Source: Candidatus Villigracilis vicinus
GTDB lineage: Bacteria; Chloroflexota; Anaerolineae; Anaerolineales; Villigracilaceae
Assembly: GCA_016721315.1 (NCBI GenBank)
Contig: JADKIL010000005.1
Coordinates: 186,001 to 250,000 of the forward strand
DNA: 64,000 bases
Direction of reading: 5' to 3'
In this document: piece after piece, positions 8,343 to 17,348 of the stretch
Layout of the letters: each line of letters opens with the position of its first letter
Numbering within the stretch: position 1 is the first letter of the stretch
The notes under the pieces: model-generated
Database searches by the model: none
Told to the model about the DNA's origin: nothing
The model's input: the letters and a program-made list of their open reading frames with translations, nothing else
Translations under genes and position numbers: made by a program

Positions 8343-9832
8343 CAGCCAAGACCTTAATGATCCAGGGCAGCAGTTCCTCTGCAGGGAAAAGCCTGCTTGT
8401 CACTGCACTGTGCCGAATCTATGCGCGGCGTGGGATCAAGGTTGCCCCTTTCAAAGCGCAGAACATGTCTAACAATGCCGCGGTCTGTGCAGATGGCAGT
8501 GAGATCGGTCGAGCCCAAGCCTTGCAAGCCGTCGCAGCCAAACTCGCCCCCACTGTAGACATGAACCCCGTTCTGATAAAACCCGAAGCTGATTCTCGTT
8601 CACAGATCGTCCTTATGGGTCGTCCATGGAAAACTCTTGAAGCAAAAACCTATTACGAAAAAAAGCAGGTCCTTTGGAAACATGTTACACAGTCCCTCGA
8701 TCGCCTGCGCGCCGAACATGAACTCGTTATCATTGAAGGGGCAGGCAGCCCCGCTGAACTAAATTTGAGATATGGCGATATCGTTAATATGGCAGTGGCG
8801 CAATATGCCAAATCTCCAGTGCTGCTTATCGGCGACATAGACCGCGGCGGGATATTCGCACAACTACTCGGCACACTTTGGCTTCTCGAGCCCGAAGAAC
8901 GCGCCTTGATACGCGGCTTCGTAGTCAATAAATTCCGCGGCGATCTATCTCTCTTTGAAGATGGCATTCAGATCATCGAACAAAAAGGAGGAATTCCCGT
9001 GCTGGGAGTCGTCCCCTACCTAAAAGGACTCTCCCTTCCCGACGAAGATGCCGTCTCTGTAGAAGCCGCTTCTCTCGCCGCCCAGCCTGCCTCCCCAGCC
9101 CAAACAGATATCGCCATTTTGGCTTTGCCCCGCATTGCCAACTTCGACGATTTCGACGCCCTGCGAGCCGAGCCTGGCGTTCACATCCGTCATGTAGACT
9201 CGGCGAGTCAGCTTGGGACGCCGCATGCCATTATCATCCCGGGCACAAAAAGCACCATGGCAGACCTGAACTGGCTGCGTCAAACCGGGCTGGCAGACGC
9301 GATCATCCGCTTTGCAAAACAAGGCGGGGCTGTCGTTGGAATTTGCGGTGGGTATCAAATGCTTGGGCAAAGCATTCATGATCCACTGCATGTCGAATCG
9401 CATGACGATTCAATGCATGGGCTGGAGCTTCTTCCGCTTGTTACAACCTTCGCCGAAAAGAAAGCCACACACCAGGTTGATGCGCGTATCTTAGGTTTTT
9501 CAACACTTGCTGGCGAAACCATCACAGGGTACGAGATCCATGCAGGCGAGACTCACAGTAAAACTCAATGGTTGGAAATATTCCATCGAAACGGCGAACA
9601 GGTCAGCGTTAAAGATGGAGCCGTTTCGCCCAATGGAAAAGTTTGGGGTTGCTATCTTCATGGCTTATTCCAAAACGATAATTTTCGGCACGCCTGGCTC
9701 AAAAGCCTCGGCTGGCAGGGAGAAGCTTCTTCACAATCTGTGCGTTTCGAAGAATCGCTGGAAGCGCTGGCAGATGCAGTGGAAGGTGCATTGAACATGC
9801 CGCTGTTGGAGAAGATCATATGGGAAAGATAA
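8339..9832 (+). CDS. cobQ: Cobyric acid synthase
   Basis: ATP- and glutamine-dependent amidation of adenosylcobyrinic acid a,c-diamide at four carboxylates (CobQ/CbiP). The N-terminal DTBS-like ATPase half begins GSSSSAGKSLLVTALCR and has FKAQNMSNNA; the C-terminal class I amidotransferase half has GICGGYQMLG with the nucleophilic Cys and GCYLHGLF with the catalytic His. Length 497 is normal. It is the only gene of ring-side synthesis here, and cbiB is not present in the window, so the salvage route shown is incomplete. It overlaps cobU by 13 bases. Confidence 0.94.
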   Translation: MTAKTLMIQGSSSSAGKSLLVTALCRIYARRGIKVAPFKAQNMSNNAAVCADGSEIGRAQALQAVAAKLAPTVDMNPVLIKPEADSRSQIVLMGRPWKTLEAKTYYEKKQVLWKHVTQSLDRLRAEHELVIIEGAGSPAELNLRYGDIVNMAVAQYAKSPVLLIGDIDRGGIFAQLLGTLWLLEPEERALIRGFVVNKFRGDLSLFEDGIQIIEQKGGIPVLGVVPYLKGLSLPDEDAVSVEAASLAAQPASPAQTDIAILALPRIANFDDFDALRAEPGVHIRHVDSASQLGTPHAIIIPGTKSTMADLNWLRQTGLADAIIRFAKQGGAVVGICGGYQMLGQSIHDPLHVESHDDSMHGLELLPLVTTFAEKKATHQVDARILGFSTLAGETITGYEIHAGETHSKTQWLEIFHRNGEQVSVKDGAVSPNGKVWGCYLHGLFQNDNFRHAWLKSLGWQGEASSQSVRFEESLEALADAVEGALNMPLLEKIIWER

Positions 9833-10362
9833 CCCTCATTCTTGGCGGCGCGCGCAGCGGAAAATCCTCCCATGCGTTAAAACTAGCCGAAGAATCAAAG
9901 AAGCCGGTCACATTCATTGCCACAGCGCAGGCGTACGATGATGAAATGACCACAAGGATCCAAAAACACAAAACCGAGCGCCCCGCATATTGGGAGACGC
10001 TCGAACTTCCGCTCAACATCACACCAAGCGTTTCGCAGATAAAATCAGATGTGGTCATTCTCGATTGCGTCACACTTTGGGTGACAAACCTATTAATGCA
10101 ATTCGTTAAAGATGATTTTGCAGATGAAGCCCTATTCATGAAAACGACCCAAACCGAGACAGAAGCATTGCTGGAAGCCATTCAAACGTCGCAGCAAGAA
10201 TGGCTGATCGTTTCAAACGAGGTTGGCTTGGGGCTTGTCCCGCCCTACCAAATGGGACGGGTATATCGCGATGGGTTGGGCTGGGCAAATCAACGCCTCG
10301 CACAAGCCGCGGATAAAGTTATTTTGATGGTGGCTGGCATTCCAATGCCGGTCAAAGGATAG
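9820..10362 (+). CDS. cobU: Adenosylcobinamide kinase / adenosylcobinamide-phosphate guanylyltransferase
   Basis: Bifunctional enzyme that phosphorylates adenosylcobinamide and then adds GMP. In 180 residues it has the P-loop LGGARSGKSSHA (6-17), ATAQAYDDEM and HKTERPAYWETLE with the guanylylated His region, LDCVTLWVTNL, and SNEVGLGLVPPYQMGRVYRD. It starts inside the end of cobQ. Together with cobT, cobS and cobC it completes nucleotide-loop assembly. Confidence 0.94.
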   Translation: MGKITLILGGARSGKSSHALKLAEESKKPVTFIATAQAYDDEMTTRIQKHKTERPAYWETLELPLNITPSVSQIKSDVVILDCVTLWVTNLLMQFVKDDFADEALFMKTTQTETEALLEAIQTSQQEWLIVSNEVGLGLVPPYQMGRVYRDGLGWANQRLAQAADKVILMVAGIPMPVKG

Positions 10363-10369
10363 GAAGCAT

Positions 10370-10900
10370 ATGAGCGTGAGCATTCGCAAACTAAGTACCG
10401 GTGAAACGTCACTGGCAAAACAATTCGATCGAAAATCCATTGTGAGATCCAGACTCGTTCTCAATATCGAAAACGAAAAGCTCGTTTACAGCATCGCCCC
10501 TGTCGAACCACCCTATGAACGCGAAGTCCAGCTTGAAGATTCGGACTATGGGTTTTCAGAAATCCCACCCACCGTTTTCATTGCAGAAGTGGACGGCAAA
10601 CTCGCCGGACGCATCCGCTTGCTCAAATGGTGGAATCAGTTCGGTTACGTGGAAGACCTCGTCGTCAACCCTGAATTTCGCGGTCTTAAGATAGGGCGCG
10701 CCTTGCTTGAACACGGCATTCAATGGGCACGCGAAAATGAATTTCCCGGTGTAATGCTCGAAACACAGGATGATAATGTCTCAGCTTGTACACTATATGC
10801 GTCCTGCGGTTTCGTGTTAAGCGGCTTCGACCATAACGTATATAAAGCCATCAACCCCAGCAAAAAAGAAACTGCATTATATTGGTATTTGATCTTTTAA
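10370..10900 (+). CDS. GNAT family N-acetyltransferase
   Basis: A 176-residue GNAT protein. The acetyl-CoA binding part is EDLVVNPEFRGLKIGRALLE at about residues 100-120, followed by VMLETQDDNVSACTLYASCGF. The roughly 80-residue N-terminal part precedes a standard fold. It sits 7 bases after cobU and before btuD inside the B12 operon; no known B12 step needs such an enzyme, so its substrate is unknown and its place in the operon may be incidental. Confidence 0.8.
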   Translation: MSVSIRKLSTGETSLAKQFDRKSIVRSRLVLNIENEKLVYSIAPVEPPYEREVQLEDSDYGFSEIPPTVFIAEVDGKLAGRIRLLKWWNQFGYVEDLVVNPEFRGLKIGRALLEHGIQWARENEFPGVMLETQDDNVSACTLYASCGFVLSGFDHNVYKAINPSKKETALYWYLIF

Positions 10901-10945
10901 TTTATTGCAAAGGCGGCAAAATCACCCGCTCTGCGAGATACCCCC

Positions 10946-11722
10946 ATGCTAAAAATCCAAAACCTCTCTGCCTCATATCACGGACATCAAGTTCTGCATG
11001 ACGTCTCTTTTGAAGTCCATCACGGTGAAGTGCTCGCACTCATTGGACCGAACGGCGCAGGCAAATCCACCATCATCCGGGCTGTGAGTGGCGTCATCCC
11101 ATCCACAGGGTCGGTACACACGAATGGCAACGACTTCCACGCACTCGACCCGATGCAGCGCGCCAGGTATGTTGCTGTCGTACCACAGGCGATATCCCTG
11201 CCGCCCGCCTTCAGCGTTTGGGAAACGGTTTTGATGGGGCGCACACCGTACCTTGGCTTTCTCGGAAACGCCTCTGCCCACGACGAAGAGTTGACTCGTC
11301 AAGCCCTGAGCCGTGTCAACGCCTTGAGCTTTACAGACAGGCGCGTAAGCGAACTCTCCGGCGGTGAAGCTCAGCGCATTTTACTCGCTCGCGCCTTATG
11401 TCAATCCACGCCGATCTTGTTGCTTGACGAGCCGACCTCCCATTTAGATCTGCAATATCAAGTCAGTTTATTAGAGTTGATCCGCGATCTGGCACACAAA
11501 GAAAAGCTTGCCGTTCTGATCGCCCTGCATGATCTAAACCTGGCAGCCCGCTATGCAGACCGCGTTGCTTTATTGGTTGGTGGAAAACTGGACGCCGTCG
11601 GTACACCCCGCGATGTGCTTACCCCCGAAAAAATATCCAATGCTTATTGTTTACCCGTGCAAGTTGTAGAACATCCCTTTGAAGATTCACCGCTTGTGCT
11701 GCCAGGGATTGCTCAAAAATAA
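10946..11722 (+). CDS. btuD: Cobalamin ABC transporter ATP-binding protein
   Basis: ATPase of the FecE/BtuD/HmuV group, 258 residues. Walker A GPNGAGKST (residues 33-41), Q-loop VVPQAISLPPAFSVWE, signature LSGGEAQRILLARAL, Walker B LLLDEPTSHLD and switch His in ALHDLNLAARYAD. No other ATPase for the btuF/btuC pair is near, so it most likely energises that importer although seven genes lie between. It ends the operon at a strong bidirectional terminator. Confidence 0.87.
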   Translation: MLKIQNLSASYHGHQVLHDVSFEVHHGEVLALIGPNGAGKSTIIRAVSGVIPSTGSVHTNGNDFHALDPMQRARYVAVVPQAISLPPAFSVWETVLMGRTPYLGFLGNASAHDEELTRQALSRVNALSFTDRRVSELSGGEAQRILLARALCQSTPILLLDEPTSHLDLQYQVSLLELIRDLAHKEKLAVLIALHDLNLAARYADRVALLVGGKLDAVGTPRDVLTPEKISNAYCLPVQVVEHPFEDSPLVLPGIAQK

Positions 11723-11765
11723 GCAGACCATCGACCGTGGTCGATGGTCTGCGGTCTGCTTTTAC
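11723..11765. terminator. Bidirectional terminator between btuD and the SafE-type gene
   Basis: GCAGACCATCGACC and GGTCGATGGTCTGC form a perfect 14-bp stem with a two-base loop, followed on the plus strand by GGTCTGCTTTTA. It separates two converging genes. The CGCAGACCAT element also occurs in the repeat at 30409-30479. Confidence 0.75.
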
Positions 11766-12526
11766 CTCACAAAATAAATGATCGCCACGATCACACCGAT
11801 CGTTACCACCGTCCACCGCAGTGTGGATGGTTTGATCTTGCCAGCCAGTCGTCCGCCTAAATTCCCGCCGACCAACGCCCCTATCGCCATCACTAATGCG
11901 ATCGACCAGATCACATGCCCGGAAAATATGAAGAACACCGCCGCTGCCACATTAACCGCAAACCCAACTGCCTGTTTGAGCGCGTTCAACCGGGTAAGCG
12001 TGTCTTCCAGGGTTAAGCCGAGAGCCGAGAGCACGATCACACTCAAGCCCGCACCAAAGTATCCGCCGTAGATCGAGGCGAGCCCAACTGGCAGCCAGGA
12101 CATTTGCTCCAGCTTTGCTCCCTGCCCCTCTGCCATCCGTTTTGTGAGCCAGGCACGAACCGGGTCTTGAATGGCAAGCAGCACACATGCCAAAAGGATC
12201 AAATACGGCACTAGTTCGGTAAACAATTTTTCGCCAGTGCGCAGGAGTAAAAATCCGCCCAGAATGCCGCCCACTGCACTGGCAGGCAGCAGCAACCACA
12301 AGCGTTTGGTTTGATCGCGCAGGTCTTTCATCTGAGCCAGCGTCCCGCCAAAATAACCGGGACAAAGCGCGACCGTATTGGTCACATTAGCAACGACAGC
12401 GGGCACGCCAAGAAAGGTCAACATGGGGAAGGTGATGAGCGTCCCGCCGCCAGCGAGGGCATTGATGGCGCCTGCTGCAAGGGCTGCCAAAGCAGCCAAA
12501 AGATATTGAAGAGGTGTAAGAGACAT
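11762..12526 (-). CDS. TauE/SafE family sulfite/sulfonate permease
   Basis: A 254-residue membrane protein of about eight helices with the family's N-terminal [19 protein letters not shown] and [12 protein letters not shown]. Members export sulfite, sulfonates or related organic anions, or import them; the substrate here is unknown. The start at 12526 was chosen because AAGGA precedes it; the longer frame to 12625 adds an unlikely polar leader. It converges on btuD and diverges from the next gene. Confidence 0.82.
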   Translation of the reverse strand: MSLTPLQYLLAALAALAAGAINALAGGGTLITFPMLTFLGVPAVVANVTNTVALCPGYFGGTLAQMKDLRDQTKRLWLLLPASAVGGILGGFLLLRTGEKLFTELVPYLILLACVLLAIQDPVRAWLTKRMAEGQGAKLEQMSWLPVGLASIYGGYFGAGLSVIVLSALGLTLEDTLTRLNALKQAVGFAVNVAAAVFFIFSGHVIWSIALVMAIGALVGGNLGGRLAGKIKPSTLRWTVVTIGVIVAIIYFVR

Positions 12527-12651
12527 GGAATGATGTTTTCCTTGGAATTGATTATAAACCTCACACCGTTCACTAAAAATGTACGCCTTCGATAGTATGG
12601 TATAGTGTGCCAACCACATCCCCACGCCAGACCGCGGAACTCAAATAACAC

Positions 12652-14226
12652 ATGCCCGACACACACACATCATCTTCCCCCAAGCAAAACAAATTCAATG
12701 AACACATAGCCGTTTCGGTCCTGCTCGTTGGCACATTGATCTCCGTTTTTTGGTCACTTTATTTTGCAAGAATAACAATATCAACCCCTTACCAGATCGG
12801 CTTTCGTGAAGGCGCGCCGCAAGTATTAACATCCATGCTCATTCATGGAGAGAATCCTTATATATTTGAGAACCACCCACTTGCCTTCAACAATTACAGC
12901 ATTGCATACAGCACGGCAGTGCTGCCGTTCGCGCTTCTTTTCGGAAACACCTTGCACATCCATCGCTGGGTGACCTTCATTTTCATTTTGTTATCCACAA
13001 CGTTTGGCTTTTGGGTGGTCTTCAGCCGGGGGCGCAAGTTTCCCGCCGCTCTGGCTTGCAGCGCCTTTATCATCATCGGTTTTATCGGGCGCGGCGGCAT
13101 CGGGTCTGCACCGACAACGATGGGGACATTCCTATTTCTCACTGCAATATTCATCCCGTATCTACGCTCATTTGATAAACCCAGCATGACGCTCAGCATG
13201 GTACTTGCCTTGCTGGCATTCCACACAAAAGCCTATTTCGTGCTCTCCATGGGGCTGGTTCTATCCTATGTGTTCCTGTTCGTCTCCAAGAAAAAAGCGC
13301 TTGCGTATTTCCTGCTTTTCCTCGCCTTGTTTGTGATCGCGTTCGGGGTTATTCGCTCCGTCTACCCGCTTTATTTCACCGATGTCCTTCGAGGCAATGT
13401 ATCAAATACATTCCGCGAATTGGATCACTTAACCTCTCAACTAAAGTGGCTTTCGATCTATTTTGCGCCGATCTTGCTATTGACCATCCTATCCTTTTGG
13501 AACAGCAGCCGAAATATCTCCCCGCAAAACAACCTCACAAAAAGGGCGTCGTTCGATATCTCTGCATGGGATACGCCGCTGCTCACTTTTTCCTTTGATT
13601 ATTATCTATATATTTTCATCCTGTGCTTATTGATGTTCGTTCTCGTGTTGGGCTCACATGTTGGCAACTATCTCAGTTACGCGTATGAATTGGTGGTGCC
13701 AACCTTCCTATTTTGGTTCTTCGTTAATTTTGAGAAGCAGAAAGCAGCGCCCATCCTCTCCGCGGGGTTGGTGCTTGCCAACCTTTTTTATTGGCAATAC
13801 AACACGATCAGTCCGCAAATGCTGGCAGAGAAAAATTCCGTTGAATGGGAAAAATTATTCTCCTACCTGAAACCTTCCATGCGTATCTTGAACTCCCCCA
13901 CCATCACCTCGAGGCTGATCGAACTTGACATTAAACCGGTTGATTCAGGGCAAACGGATTACTATTACACCATGAAGCCCTATCCAGATAATCTTCTGCT
14001 AGGTCCATCTTTTGAAGATTTTTACAACGACGGGCAGGAATACACAAAATCCATTAATGACGCCATCGCAAAACAGGAATATGACCTGATCGTTACCTCC
14101 AAGGATGTGGAAGTTTTCTACGACCTGGATCTGATCGCTGAACATTATGTGATGACCGACGAACTCATTTTATATATGGATCAAACCGAACAAAAATGGG
14201 TGGTGCAGGTCTGGGAACCGAAGTAA
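12652..14226 (+). CDS. Polytopic membrane protein, possible GT-C glycosyltransferase
   Basis: A 524-residue protein with about ten predicted membrane helices, an N-terminal cytoplasmic tail, a first periplasmic loop containing REGAPQVL and ENPYIF, and a soluble C-terminal domain after about residue 395. This layout, including an acidic residue in the first outer loop, fits GT-C glycosyltransferases that use lipid-linked sugars, but no decisive motif was seen. Function is unproven. It is divergent from the SafE-type gene and directly upstream of the valS leader. Confidence 0.5.
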   Translation: MPDTHTSSSPKQNKFNEHIAVSVLLVGTLISVFWSLYFARITISTPYQIGFREGAPQVLTSMLIHGENPYIFENHPLAFNNYSIAYSTAVLPFALLFGNTLHIHRWVTFIFILLSTTFGFWVVFSRGRKFPAALACSAFIIIGFIGRGGIGSAPTTMGTFLFLTAIFIPYLRSFDKPSMTLSMVLALLAFHTKAYFVLSMGLVLSYVFLFVSKKKALAYFLLFLALFVIAFGVIRSVYPLYFTDVLRGNVSNTFRELDHLTSQLKWLSIYFAPILLLTILSFWNSSRNISPQNNLTKRASFDISAWDTPLLTFSFDYYLYIFILCLLMFVLVLGSHVGNYLSYAYELVVPTFLFWFFVNFEKQKAAPILSAGLVLANLFYWQYNTISPQMLAEKNSVEWEKLFSYLKPSMRILNSPTITSRLIELDIKPVDSGQTDYYYTMKPYPDNLLLGPSFEDFYNDGQEYTKSINDAIAKQEYDLIVTSKDVEVFYDLDLIAEHYVMTDELILYMDQTEQKWVVQVWEPK

Positions 14227-14247
14227 ATTGCGCCGCAACATCGGCGC

Positions 14248-14276
14248 TTGACTGGCTTTGTATGAAACTGTATAAT
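14248..14276 (+). promoter_or_regulatory. Sigma70-type promoter for the valS T-box leader
   Basis: TTGACT at 14248-14253 and TATAAT at 14271-14276 are separated by exactly 17 bases. Transcription would start near 14283, at the beginning of the T-box leader. Confidence 0.75.
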
Positions 14277-14282
14277 CCCAGT

Positions 14283-14535
14283 CCTTGGAAGTAGTACGTG
14301 CAAGGTTCCCTGATAGAGAAGGATGTGCTAGGTGGAAGCGTCCGCAGGCAAACAGCACCGAAGTCGTCTGAGTGGATCTGCCGAAGAAATCTGTTCGAGA
14401 GTAGACCGGCACGGGGTTGCCCGTTACAGCAAAGGCTGATGGTTGTCAGCTAATGAGTGTCCCGCCCATGCGGGAAACCGAGGTGGTACCGCGGAGCCTG
14501 CGCTTCGTCCTCAGAATGGACGAGGCGTTTTTATT
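14283..14535 (+). promoter_or_regulatory. T-box riboswitch (valyl-tRNA sensing) with terminator
   Basis: ACCGAGGTGGTACCGCGG (14477-14494) is the T-box core that pairs with the NCCA end of uncharged tRNA. Upstream AGAGA and GGTGGAAGCG suit Stem I. A terminator follows: CGCTTCGTCC pairs with GGACGAGGCG (one G-U) and is trailed by TTTTTATTTT. The 5' arm overlaps the region an antiterminator would use. Candidate valine specifier codons GTC occur twice in tandem at 14363-14368. Uncharged tRNA-Val would allow readthrough into valS. Confidence 0.92.
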
Positions 14536-14627
14536 TTAAGTGCCGATATTCGGAAGGCGATAATCGAAACCCGAATATCGAATTATCGAATATCCGCTCT
14601 CGATTATCGAACAACGAAGGAGCAAGA

Positions 14628-17309
14628 ATGACCAAAGAATTACCCAAAGCCTACGACTTCAAAGATACCGAATCACGCATCTATGCCATGTGGGAAGCGG
14701 GCAAATATTTCAAACCGCACAATGACCCGAATCAACCTGATTTTGATCCGAACGTCAAACCGTTCGTCATCTCCATCCCGCCGCCGAACGTGACTGGTGA
14801 ATTACACCTCGGCCATGCCATGTTCGTCAGCGTGGAAGATCTGATGATCCGTTATCACCGCATGAAAGGTTTTTCCACGCTTTGGGTTCCCGGCACGGAC
14901 CATGCGGGTATTGCCACGCAGTTAATGGTGGAACGAGAACTCATCAAAGAAGGTACCAATCGAGAAGCGATTGGGCGCGAAAAATTCCTTGACCGCACCT
15001 GGGAATGGAAGCGAAAATACGCCGGTCAGATCACCGGTCAGATTCGCCGCCTCGGCGCCTCTTGCGACTGGGACCGCGAACGCTTCACCATGGACGAGGG
15101 TCTCAGCCGGGCAGTGCGTGAAGCCTTCGTGCGACTGTATGAGAAGGGCATGATCTATCGCGGACCGCGTCTCATCAACTGGTCGCCTGGACTTAAGACC
15201 GCCGTGTCTGACCTCGAAGTGGAATACTCCGAGGAAGATGCCACGTTGTATTACTTCAAATACAAACTAAAAGATTCTGACGACTTCATTCCTGTAGCGA
15301 CCATCCGCCCTGAAACGATCTTGGGCGATACGGCTGTGGCTGTCCACCCGGAAGATGAACGCTTCAAAAAATTCATTGGCAAGACCGCCGTCGTGCCAAT
15401 GCTCGGACGTGAGATCCCCATCATCGGAGATGAATACGTCAGCATGGAATTCGGAACCGGCGCATTGAAGATCACACCCGCGCATGACCCGAACGACTAT
15501 GCCATCGCGCAAAAACACAACCTACCCATGATCTCCATGTTGGATAAAGAAGCCAAGGTGAACGAGAATGGCGGAAAATATTCAGGCTTGGATCGCTTCG
15601 AGGCGCGCAAACAACTCTGGGCGGATATGAAAGAGGCGGGGCTTGTCATCAAGACCGAACCCTACCGCACCACCATCCCCCGTTCACAGCGCGGCGGTGA
15701 AATTGTCGAGCCGATGATCTCGGAACAGTGGTTCGTGAAAATTGAATCGATGGCAAATGCCGGGCTCGATGCCGTGAAAGATGGTCGCATCAAGATCGTG
15801 CCTGAGCGTTTTGAGAAGACCTACTTCAACTGGCTCGACAACATCAAAGATTGGTGTATCAGCCGCCAGTTGTGGTGGGGACATCGCATTCCGGTTTGGT
15901 ATTGCCCCGATGGGCACATGACCGTGGCGCGCGAAGACCCGACCCAATGCGCCACTTGCGGCTCGAAAGACATTCATCAAGACGATGATGTGCTTGATAC
16001 TTGGTTCTCGTCTGGCTTGTGGCCCTTCTCCACGCTTGGCTGGCCCGACGAAACACCCGACCTCAAATACTTCTACCCCACTTCCTACATGGAAACCGGT
16101 TACGACATTTTGTTCTTCTGGGTGGCGCGCATGATCATGAGCGGACTTGAATACACCGGCGTTTCTCCCTTCCACACCGTGTATCTGCATGGTCTCATCC
16201 GCGACGAACACGGGCAGAAAATGTCGAAAACCAAAGGCAACGTGATCGACCCGTTAACCGTGATGGATGAACTCGGTACCGATGCGCTTCGCTTCACACT
16301 TCTCGTGGGTGCCACGCCCGGCAACGACATGAATCTCTCGGTGAAGAAAGTGGAAGCAAATCGCAACTTTGCCAACAAGATCTGGAATGCCGGACGTTTC
16401 GTGATCAACGCGATCAATTCGCTTCAACCCGGTGCCGAGCTTGGTGACTACACCCTAGCCGACTCTTGGATCTGGGCTCGTCTGCAAACTCTCATCAATG
16501 ACGTGGAGCGCCAATTCCAGAATTTCCAATACGGGCAAGCTGGTCAACAGATCTATGACTTCATCTGGGCAGACTTTGCCGACTGGTATGTGGAAATTGC
16601 CAAACAAGAATTAGCCGAAGGCGGCTCACGCGCCGCACGTGCCGCAGATACGCTTGTGCGTGTGTTCGACATGGCGCTGCGTCTTTTGCACCCTTTCACT
16701 CCCTTTGTGACCGAAGAGATCTGGGGGCACTTACGCGATGCCTTGCAAGAATCTCCGCTCAAGGATGTATGCAAAGACTGGCCTAATGCGCTTATCATCG
16801 CCCAATATCCTGAGCCACGCACCCCCGAAGGCTGGGAAGCGAAAGCACTTGAAGACTTTGAACTGATCCAGGAGATTGTGCGCTCGATCCGTAACCTGCG
16901 CGCAGAGAAAAATGTCGCCCCATCCAAAAAGATCGCTGCATTTATTTCTGCCGGAGCCAAAGCAGACTTGTTGAATGAGCAATCCAAAGTGATCGCATCT
17001 CTCGCCGGTCTCGACCATTCACAACTCGCGATTCACTCGTCGCTAAAAGACAAGCCCGCCGATGCTGCCGCTCTCGTGGTTGGCTCGGTGGAAATCTACC
17101 TGCCGCTCGCAGGCATGGTGGACCTTGCCAGTGAAAAGACCCGCCTTGAAAAAGAACTCAAGGAAGCCGAGTCTCACATTCAGCGTTTGGAGAATCTGCT
17201 CGGCGGCGACTTCGCCAACAAAGCTCCAGCCGCGCTCATCCAAAAAGAACGCGACAAGTTAGCCGCGTACAAAGATACTGCCGAAAAGATCAAGGCGCAA
17301 TTGAAGTAA
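14628..17309 (+). CDS. valS: Valyl-tRNA synthetase
   Basis: Class I aminoacyl-tRNA synthetase of 893 residues. The start follows a good AAGGAGC; the open frame reaches upstream into the T-box but is not coding there. Seen: PPPNVTGELHLGHAM (HIGH motif, about 48-62), the editing domain with TIRPETILGDTAVAVHP, an inserted Cys/His cluster CPDGH...CATC that probably binds zinc, KMSKTKGNVIDP (KMSKS motif), the anticodon-binding helices, and a C-terminal coiled coil typical of ValRS. Regulated by the T-box leader. Confidence 0.97.
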   Translation: MTKELPKAYDFKDTESRIYAMWEAGKYFKPHNDPNQPDFDPNVKPFVISIPPPNVTGELHLGHAMFVSVEDLMIRYHRMKGFSTLWVPGTDHAGIATQLMVERELIKEGTNREAIGREKFLDRTWEWKRKYAGQITGQIRRLGASCDWDRERFTMDEGLSRAVREAFVRLYEKGMIYRGPRLINWSPGLKTAVSDLEVEYSEEDATLYYFKYKLKDSDDFIPVATIRPETILGDTAVAVHPEDERFKKFIGKTAVVPMLGREIPIIGDEYVSMEFGTGALKITPAHDPNDYAIAQKHNLPMISMLDKEAKVNENGGKYSGLDRFEARKQLWADMKEAGLVIKTEPYRTTIPRSQRGGEIVEPMISEQWFVKIESMANAGLDAVKDGRIKIVPERFEKTYFNWLDNIKDWCISRQLWWGHRIPVWYCPDGHMTVAREDPTQCATCGSKDIHQDDDVLDTWFSSGLWPFSTLGWPDETPDLKYFYPTSYMETGYDILFFWVARMIMSGLEYTGVSPFHTVYLHGLIRDEHGQKMSKTKGNVIDPLTVMDELGTDALRFTLLVGATPGNDMNLSVKKVEANRNFANKIWNAGRFVINAINSLQPGAELGDYTLADSWIWARLQTLINDVERQFQNFQYGQAGQQIYDFIWADFADWYVEIAKQELAEGGSRAARAADTLVRVFDMALRLLHPFTPFVTEEIWGHLRDALQESPLKDVCKDWPNALIIAQYPEPRTPEGWEAKALEDFELIQEIVRSIRNLRAEKNVAPSKKIAAFISAGAKADLLNEQSKVIASLAGLDHSQLAIHSSLKDKPADAAALVVGSVEIYLPLAGMVDLASEKTRLEKELKEAESHIQRLENLLGGDFANKAPAALIQKERDKLAAYKDTAEKIKAQLK

Positions 17310-17313
17310 ATTG

Positions 17314-17345
17314 TTGTAGGGGCGACTCGCGAGTCGCCCCTACAA
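17314..17345. terminator. Perfect 32-base palindrome between valS and the MFS gene
   Basis: TTGTAGGGGCGACTCG and its exact reverse complement abut without a loop spacer, lying between two converging genes. There is only a short T-run, yet position and stability fit a bidirectional terminator. The arm TTGTAGGGGCG recurs in inverted form near 60440, so it is also a member of a dispersed repeat family. Confidence 0.6.
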
Positions 17346-17348
17346 TTC

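Noticed and set aside
10901..10945. Possible second B12 riboswitch before btuD
   Set aside because: Only the word CCCGCTCTG is shared with the real riboswitch; no aptamer core.
14457..14627. N-terminal extension of valS into the leader
   Set aside because: It translates the T-box core and terminator; a strong ribosome site lies before 14628.
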